The translations under genes were made by a program, and so were the position numbers. The notes under the pieces were generated by a model, which did no database searches, had not been told where the DNA came from, and saw only the letters and a list, made by a program, of their open reading frames with translations. Below, in pieces: positions 5,234 through 8,807 of a DNA stretch of 8,807 nt. Positions within the stretch are counted from its first letter, which is position 1; the number at the start of each line of letters is the position of its first letter. Source of the stretch: DATIHK01 sp035480775 (lineage in GTDB: Bacteria > Patescibacteriota > WWE3 > UBA101185 > UBA10185); the NCBI GenBank assembly GCA_035480775.1, contig DATIHK010000002.1, forward strand, positions 1 to 8,807, written 5' to 3'.

Positions 5234-5532
5234 GAAATGAAGATCGAGACAACTTAATTAAGTTGATAGAAGAAGCCTCAACCGAAAAAGAATTTCAAAA
5301 ACTTTTTGGTGAATTTATTAGAACCTATGATGGAACCAACGACGCCGAATTAAACTTTTTAGTTTTTGGGTTAACACAACTTTTGTTTAAACTCGAAGAA
5401 CTAAAATTAAAAGAACAAGGATACGATGCATTTTTAGCCAATATAGAAGAATTTAAAACCGACGTAGCCGACATCAAAAAAGATTACGAAGAATTAAAAT
5501 CCGGCAAATTACCCGATGATCCAGCTGTTTAA
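5230..5532 (+). CDS. Hypothetical 100-aa acidic helical protein
   Basis: I do not recognise a family. The start at 5230 overlaps the previous stop codon as ATGA, with AAAGGA at 5217-5222 as a Shine-Dalgarno sequence; an in-frame ATG at 5149 lies deep inside the upstream gene and is rejected. The protein is acidic and almost all helical by composition. Residues 1-28 (DNLIKLIEEASTEKEFQKLF) and about 44-92 (LVFGLTQLLFKLEELKLKEQ, then IEEFKTDVADIKKDYEELK) have heptad-like hydrophobic spacing, suggesting a coiled coil or helical hairpin. The tail (LPDDPAV) is disordered-looking. There are no membrane segments or enzyme motifs. Tight coupling to the 365-aa gene suggests a partner subunit or chaperone-like role. 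No terminator is visible before the next promoter 14 bp downstream, so read-through into the sugar genes is possible. Confidence 0.8.
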   Translation: MRNEDRDNLIKLIEEASTEKEFQKLFGEFIRTYDGTNDAELNFLVFGLTQLLFKLEELKLKEQGYDAFLANIEEFKTDVADIKKDYEELKSGKLPDDPAV

Positions 5533-5545
5533 ACATTCCTAACTA

Positions 5546-5554
5546 TGTTATAAC
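5546..5554 (+). promoter_or_regulatory. Extended -10 promoter for the sugar genes
   Basis: TGTTATAAC is an extended -10 (TGn plus TATAAC at 5549-5554), followed by six bases and then the GTG at 5561. This places the transcription start on the start codon, as for the genes at 570 and 4136. No clear -35 is present, which extended -10 promoters do not require. Confidence 0.65.
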
Positions 5555-5560
5555 TTTTTC

Positions 5561-5965
5561 GTGGCCAAAATAATTAAAGTAAGAACATATTCTGTAAATC
5601 GCAATGGCGGAGAAGAAGCAAAAGACCGAGGCCAACTTTCTATTATCGAAGAAAATAAAGATATTCCATTTGATATTAAGCGAATTTATTACATTTACGG
5701 AAGTAAAAACGTCGAACGCGGAGGTCACAGACACAAAAAAACTAAATCGGCATTAATTTGTGTCTCGGGCGAATTTAAAATATTTGTAAATGATGGGCAC
5801 TCCAAAAAGACTTTTAAATTAAATACTCCAGAAAAATGTTTACTATTAAATCCCAGGGATTGGCACACTATGATTTCTAAAGATTCAAAAGCAGTCTTAT
5901 TAGTTTTGGCCTCAGAATTTTACGATGTCAAAGATTACATCGACAAAAAATATGAGAATCATTGA
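5561..5965 (+). CDS. fdtA: dTDP-4-dehydro-6-deoxyglucose 3,4-ketoisomerase (FdtA/QdtA family)
   Basis: The 134-aa length and pattern fit the WxcM-like cupin family. These enzymes convert dTDP-4-keto-6-deoxyglucose to the 3-keto sugar in the synthesis of dTDP-Fuc3N or dTDP-Qui3N. Family features seen: RGQLSIIEENKDIPFDIKR (residues 23-41, matching the family's RG-L-x5-IPF-I-R pattern), IYYIYG (42-47), RGGHRHKK (53-60) whose H56 and H58 match the active-site histidines, LICVSGEFKIFVNDG (cupin strands), the PRDWHTM segment, and a VLLVLASEFYD...DYI end typical of the family. The start is a GTG at the predicted transcription start. The fdtB-like gene overlaps its end by 14 bp. Sequence alone does not tell FdtA (xylo product, Fuc3N) from QdtA (ribo product, Qui3N); the symbol denotes the family. 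Confidence 0.9.
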   Translation: MAKIIKVRTYSVNRNGGEEAKDRGQLSIIEENKDIPFDIKRIYYIYGSKNVERGGHRHKKTKSALICVSGEFKIFVNDGHSKKTFKLNTPEKCLLLNPRDWHTMISKDSKAVLLVLASEFYDVKDYIDKKYENH

Positions 5966-7040
5966 GTACGAAAATTTATATAAAGCCAACAAATCTTTTT
6001 TTACACAATATAAACAATCTTTTAATAAAACACTGAACAGCGGTTGGTATATTCTGGGTGATAACGTACGGCTCTTTGAAAATTCTTTTGCGAAATACTT
6101 AGATGCAAAATACTGTGTTGGAGTTGCTTCAGGCCTAGACGCTCTCGAAATTTCTTTAAAATGTTTAGATTTAGAACCAAAAAGTGAAGTTATAGTTCCG
6201 TCTAATACTTACATTGCAACTATCCTCGCCATTATTAAATTAGGTCTAAAACCGGTTTTAGTTGAACCAAATCCTATGACCTATAACATTGATGTTTTGA
6301 AGATCGAACAAAAGGTCACCAAACACACAAAAGTTATTATGCCAGTGCATTTATACGGTAAATCCTGCGAGATGGATAAAATTATGCTTGTAGCCAAAAA
6401 GCACAAGCTTTCAGTAATTGAAGATTGTGCACAGTCTCACGGTGCTATGTTTAATAAGCTAAAAACCGGTACTTTTGGCGATTTTGGAGCCTTTAGCTTT
6501 TATCCTACTAAAAACTTGGGTGCTTTGGGCGACGCGGGAGCAATTGTGTGTAAAACAGAACAGATGTATCAAAAAATACTGGCATTGCGCAATTACGGCT
6601 CAAACAAGAAGTATTTTAATAAATATATAGGATATAATTCACGGCTAGATGAAGTTCAAGCAGGATTTCTGAGCGTCAAATTAGAGCATTTAGATCAAAT
6701 CAACAGGCATAAACGCCAGCTAGCGGCAATATACCAAGCAAAATTAAGCACAGACTTTATAAAACCCGCCGTGGAAAAAGCCTATTTTGATGTTTACCAC
6801 ATTTATGCTATTCGACACGCCAAACGTGATCAACTCAAGGAATACCTCTTAAAGCAAGGCATAAAGACCGAAATTCACTATCCGCTGCCTCCACACAAGC
6901 AAGAGGCGATGCAAGGCGTCATTAAAGGCAAATACCCACTTTCTGAAGAGATTCATAGCACTGTCTTAAGCTTGCCAATATCATATCTTCATACACCAGC
7001 CGACATTGAGCACGTTATAGCCGTAATGAACAAATTTTGA
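5952..7040 (+). CDS. fdtB: PLP-dependent sugar-nucleotide 3-aminotransferase (FdtB/DegT/WecE family)
   Basis: This 362-aa protein belongs to the DegT/DnrJ/EryC1 (type VI) aminotransferases. It adds an amino group at C3 of the keto sugar produced by the FdtA-like enzyme, giving dTDP-3-amino-3,6-dideoxyhexose. Family features: SGWYILGDNVRLFE near the start, then the GVASGLDALEISLK cofactor phosphate region, and IVPSNTYIAT. VIEDCAQSHGA carries D158, which contacts the PLP ring nitrogen. FSFYPTKNLGALGDAGA carries K187, the PLP Schiff-base lysine. NSRLDEVQAGFL is the substrate-side loop, and HIYAIR is near the C-terminus. I chose ATG 5952 over 5925 because it gives the usual family N-terminus. Neither start has a Shine-Dalgarno sequence, so translation probably depends on coupling to the overlapping fdtA-like gene. 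Amino donor and exact product are inferred from family and neighbour. Confidence 0.92.
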   Translation: MRIIEYENLYKANKSFFTQYKQSFNKTLNSGWYILGDNVRLFENSFAKYLDAKYCVGVASGLDALEISLKCLDLEPKSEVIVPSNTYIATILAIIKLGLKPVLVEPNPMTYNIDVLKIEQKVTKHTKVIMPVHLYGKSCEMDKIMLVAKKHKLSVIEDCAQSHGAMFNKLKTGTFGDFGAFSFYPTKNLGALGDAGAIVCKTEQMYQKILALRNYGSNKKYFNKYIGYNSRLDEVQAGFLSVKLEHLDQINRHKRQLAAIYQAKLSTDFIKPAVEKAYFDVYHIYAIRHAKRDQLKEYLLKQGIKTEIHYPLPPHKQEAMQGVIKGKYPLSEEIHSTVLSLPISYLHTPADIEHVIAVMNKF

Positions 7041-7047
7041 CACGCTA

Positions 7048-7076
7048 TTGAAATCCTATAGCCACTGGTTTATAAT
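7048..7076 (+). promoter_or_regulatory. Near-consensus promoter upstream of the glycosyltransferase
   Basis: TTGAAA (7048-7053), a 17-bp spacer, and a perfect TATAAT (7071-7076). Transcription would start at about 7081-7084. The resulting transcript meets a terminator-like hairpin within about 40 nt, well before the glycosyltransferase start at 7137. Confidence 0.8.
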
Positions 7077-7080
7077 CAAT

Positions 7081-7113
7081 ATGTCCAATTTGTCGCTGCC
7101 TATAGCCCTTTAA
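7081..7113 (+). CDS. Candidate 10-codon leader peptide
   Basis: An ATG 4 nt after the -10 box opens a 10-codon ORF (MSNLSLPIAL) whose TAA (7111-7113) lies in the hairpin loop at 7110-7115. It begins ATGTCC, as does the mini-ORF at 2139. The -10 to ATG distance is 2 nt shorter than at 2139, so a leaderless start requires transcription to begin 5 nt after the -10 box. If it starts at 7083 the ATG is lost. Translation is unproven. Confidence 0.3.
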   Translation: MSNLSLPIAL

Positions 7114-7130
7114 ATGGGGTTGTTTTTTTT
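7102..7130 (+). terminator. Terminator or attenuator before the glycosyltransferase
   Basis: Bases 7102-7109 (ATAGCCCT) pair with 7116-7123 (GGGGTTGT), 8 bp including three G-U pairs, around TTAAAT, and T run 7123-7130 follows. It would terminate read-through from the fdtAB-like operon, and also transcripts from the promoter at 7048-7076, unless relieved. The glycosyltransferase start is 6 nt beyond the T-tract. Confidence 0.7.
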
Positions 7131-7136
7131 CTAACT

Positions 7137-8807
7137 ATGAAAAAAGTTAAATCAGCACAAAAGAATACGGCCTTAGATATACTTGTCCCCGTAAAAAACG
7201 AGGAAAAAAACGTCGAAGAACTCACTAAACAAATTAACAATGCTTTAGAACCAAAAAATATAAATTACACTTTAATTTTTATCGTCGACAAATCAACCGA
7301 TAACACACTGGGAGTTCTTCAAAAATTAGCGACTAAGTATCCGATAAAGATTTACGAAAAAAAGGGCAAAACTGGTAAAGCCTATTCAATTTTAGAAGGA
7401 ATGGACTACACCACAAACGAATTTGTAGCCTTTATCGACGGCGATCTACAATATTCTCCAAAATATCTACCTCAAATGTTTGAAGTAATTTCACGAGATC
7501 CAAAAATCGGAGTCGTAGTTGGTAATAGAGTAGTTTACAAAAGTTCGTTTATCAGACGCGCAGGTTCTAGATTAAATGCTTTAATTTTCGGAAAGTTTTT
7601 ATTAGGTCTTAATTGCGATATTCAATCTGGTTTAAAAGTTTTTAGACGAGATGCTATTAAACACATAGATAAAAGTTTAGTTTCACCTTGGACTATTGAT
7701 ATTCCACTTTTAAATGCAGCAACTCAATTAGGTTATAACATTGCCAGCGTCGATATCGAATTTGAAAACCGCAGAGCAGGACAATCTAAAGTAGGATTTG
7801 TCAGAACCGCCTTTGAAATAGCCAAATGCGCTATAAAAACTAAACTTAAAGGTAAGCAACTTTATGAAATGCCAGACGGCTTTGTTTATAATAAAAAATA
7901 CTACCAAACTCATACAAATCTAGCTCACAAAAATACAGCTTTATACGTTTTAGTAAACCATCAAAAAATTACCATAATACTTGGACTAATAGTGCTAATT
8001 GGAGGACTAATTATTAATCCATTAGCCACTATGGTTTCACTAATTGCAATACTCAGTGCTATTTATTTTTTGGATGTTTTATTTAATTTATATGTCGTTT
8101 TAAAAAGCTTACATTTTCCACCTGAAATAGATGTTAGTTCTGAAAAGTTAGCTCAACTTAATGATGCCGATTTACCCGTTTATACAATTATGTGTCCGTT
8201 ATACAAAGAAGCGGCTGTTTTGCCAGACTTTGTAAAGAATGTCAGTCAAATTGATTGGCCAAAAGACAAATTAGAAGTTTTGCTTTTGCTCGAAATAGAC
8301 GACGAAGTTACAAGAACCTTGGCCGAAAAAATGAATCTACCAGAATATATTAAGATCGTTACAGTTCCATTGTCACAACCTAAAACAAAACCTAAAGCTT
8401 GCAATTACGGACTTAAAGTCGCCAAAGGCGATTTTGTTGTAGTTTATGATGCAGAAGATCGCCCAGCATTTGATCAGCTTAAGAAAGCTTATATTGCTTT
8501 CAAAGAAGGCAACGAAAAACTTTTTTGTGTACAAGCAAAATTAAATTACTTCAATCCACACCACAATTTGCTAACCAGATTGTTTACCGCCGAATACTCT
8601 TTGTGGTTTGATGTTATGTTGCCGGGATTACAATCCATTAATACAACAATTCCACTCGGCGGAACTAGTAATCACTTCAGAACAGCAGATTTAAAATCTT
8701 TAAGTGGTTGGGATCCGTTTAACGTTACCGAAGATTGTGACTTAGGAGTTCGTATTTTTAAAGAAGGATATAACACTATCATTATTGACTCAGTCACACT
8801 CGAAGAA
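7137..8807 (+). CDS. Two-domain GT2 + GT2 membrane glycosyltransferase, 3' end cut by window
   Basis: Open for 557 codons to the window edge, no stop. Residues about 13-240 form a DPM1-like family-2 glycosyltransferase: VPVKNEEKNVEEL, FIVDKSTDNT (with D51), GKTGKAYSILEGM and the metal-binding DGD at 101-103 in FIDGDLQYSP. Such domains usually move a sugar from a nucleotide to polyprenyl phosphate. Two transmembrane helices follow (about 279-297 and 300-322). From about 345 a second GT2 domain begins (YTIMCPLYKEA), with DAED at 438-441, GGTSNHFR, and NVTEDCDLGVRIF (E532, D533) as in processive CESA/XagB-like enzymes. The later QxxRW-type motif and C-terminal helices would lie beyond the window. 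There is no Shine-Dalgarno sequence before ATG 7137, only a U-rich tract, and no -10 at leaderless distance. Adjacent fdtAB-like genes suggest a shared surface-glycan pathway. Confidence 0.88.
   Translation, partial: MKKVKSAQKNTALDILVPVKNEEKNVEELTKQINNALEPKNINYTLIFIVDKSTDNTLGVLQKLATKYPIKIYEKKGKTGKAYSILEGMDYTTNEFVAFIDGDLQYSPKYLPQMFEVISRDPKIGVVVGNRVVYKSSFIRRAGSRLNALIFGKFLLGLNCDIQSGLKVFRRDAIKHIDKSLVSPWTIDIPLLNAATQLGYNIASVDIEFENRRAGQSKVGFVRTAFEIAKCAIKTKLKGKQLYEMPDGFVYNKKYYQTHTNLAHKNTALYVLVNHQKITIILGLIVLIGGLIINPLATMVSLIAILSAIYFLDVLFNLYVVLKSLHFPPEIDVSSEKLAQLNDADLPVYTIMCPLYKEAAVLPDFVKNVSQIDWPKDKLEVLLLLEIDDEVTRTLAEKMNLPEYIKIVTVPLSQPKTKPKACNYGLKVAKGDFVVVYDAEDRPAFDQLKKAYIAFKEGNEKLFCVQAKLNYFNPHHNLLTRLFTAEYSLWFDVMLPGLQSINTTIPLGGTSNHFRTADLKSLSGWDPFNVTEDCDLGVRIFKEGYNTIIIDSVTLEE

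Noticed and set aside
5543..5734. Antisense 63-codon frame over the fdtA-like gene start, and a similar 61-codon frame at 7728-7913
   Set aside because: Both lie opposite well-supported enzymes and lack start signals; they are shadows of AT-rich coding sequence.
4034..7040. Reassigned TGA codon as in some CPR lineages
   Set aside because: TGA ends the genes at 4034, 5233, 5965 and 7040 at the expected lengths, so it functions as a normal stop.
1..8807. CRISPR array, tRNA, rRNA or insertion sequence
   Set aside because: No regularly spaced direct repeats, no cloverleaf with a TTC arm, no rRNA stretches, and no transposase or terminal inverted repeats were found by reading both strands.

Overview
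The window looks like an AT-rich, small-genome bacterium, most plausibly a member of the Candidate Phyla Radiation (Patescibacteria). This is inferred from several features together: roughly one-third GC in most genes, very short or overlapping gene boundaries, several genes that appear to be transcribed leaderless from a -10 box 6-7 nt before the start codon, secreted proteins with a C-terminal Cys/Trp motif common in that group, and normal use of TGA as a stop (so not a Gracilibacteria/Absconditabacteria code). No rRNA, tRNA or marker gene is present, so the exact phylum cannot be given. All convincing genes are on the + strand.

Layout. (1) 1-545: a strong promoter, a GC-rich small gene of unknown function (126 aa), then two hairpin terminators. 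(2) 558-1565: a leaderless gene for an aminoglycoside-phosphotransferase/choline-kinase-like small-molecule kinase. (3) 1568-2077: a single-gene unit for a 134-aa membrane-anchored unknown protein, ending in a hairpin nearly identical to the one at 492-545. (4) 2104-3565: a promoter, a candidate leaderless 20-codon leader ORF whose stop codon lies in the loop of a terminator-like hairpin, and then two secreted proteins with very strong Shine-Dalgarno (SD) sequences: a 90-aa Gly-rich one and a 315-aa beta-sandwich-like one. (5) 3574-4095: a third single-gene unit for a 133-aa multi-pass membrane protein, again ending in a nested hairpin. (6) 4100-5532: a two-gene operon of unknown soluble proteins, coupled by an ATGA overlap. 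(7) 5546-7040: fdtA-like ketoisomerase and fdtB-like aminotransferase genes, which together make a dTDP-3-amino-3,6-dideoxyhexose. (8) 7048-8807: a near-consensus promoter, a second short ORF whose stop codon lies in a terminator-like loop, and the 5' 557 codons of a two-domain (GT2 + GT2) membrane glycosyltransferase that runs off the window.

How it fits together. The right third is a cell-surface glycan module: sugar-nucleotide synthesis followed by a glycosyltransferase that could load or polymerise sugars. The left and middle hold small membrane and secreted proteins, also likely to work at the surface.

Two patterns are not explained by ordinary gene calls. First, three small unrelated ORFs (80-460, 1608-2012, 3633-4034) share a cassette-like architecture: own promoter, a similar AAACC...GGAG...CA-ATG leader, and a nested hairpin terminator; two of the hairpins are sequence-related with structure-preserving substitutions. 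Second, two loci (2139-2217 and 7081-7130) have a mini-ORF beginning ATGTCC that ends in the loop of an intrinsic-terminator hairpin just before a gene. That arrangement would let a ribosome at the stop codon block the terminator.
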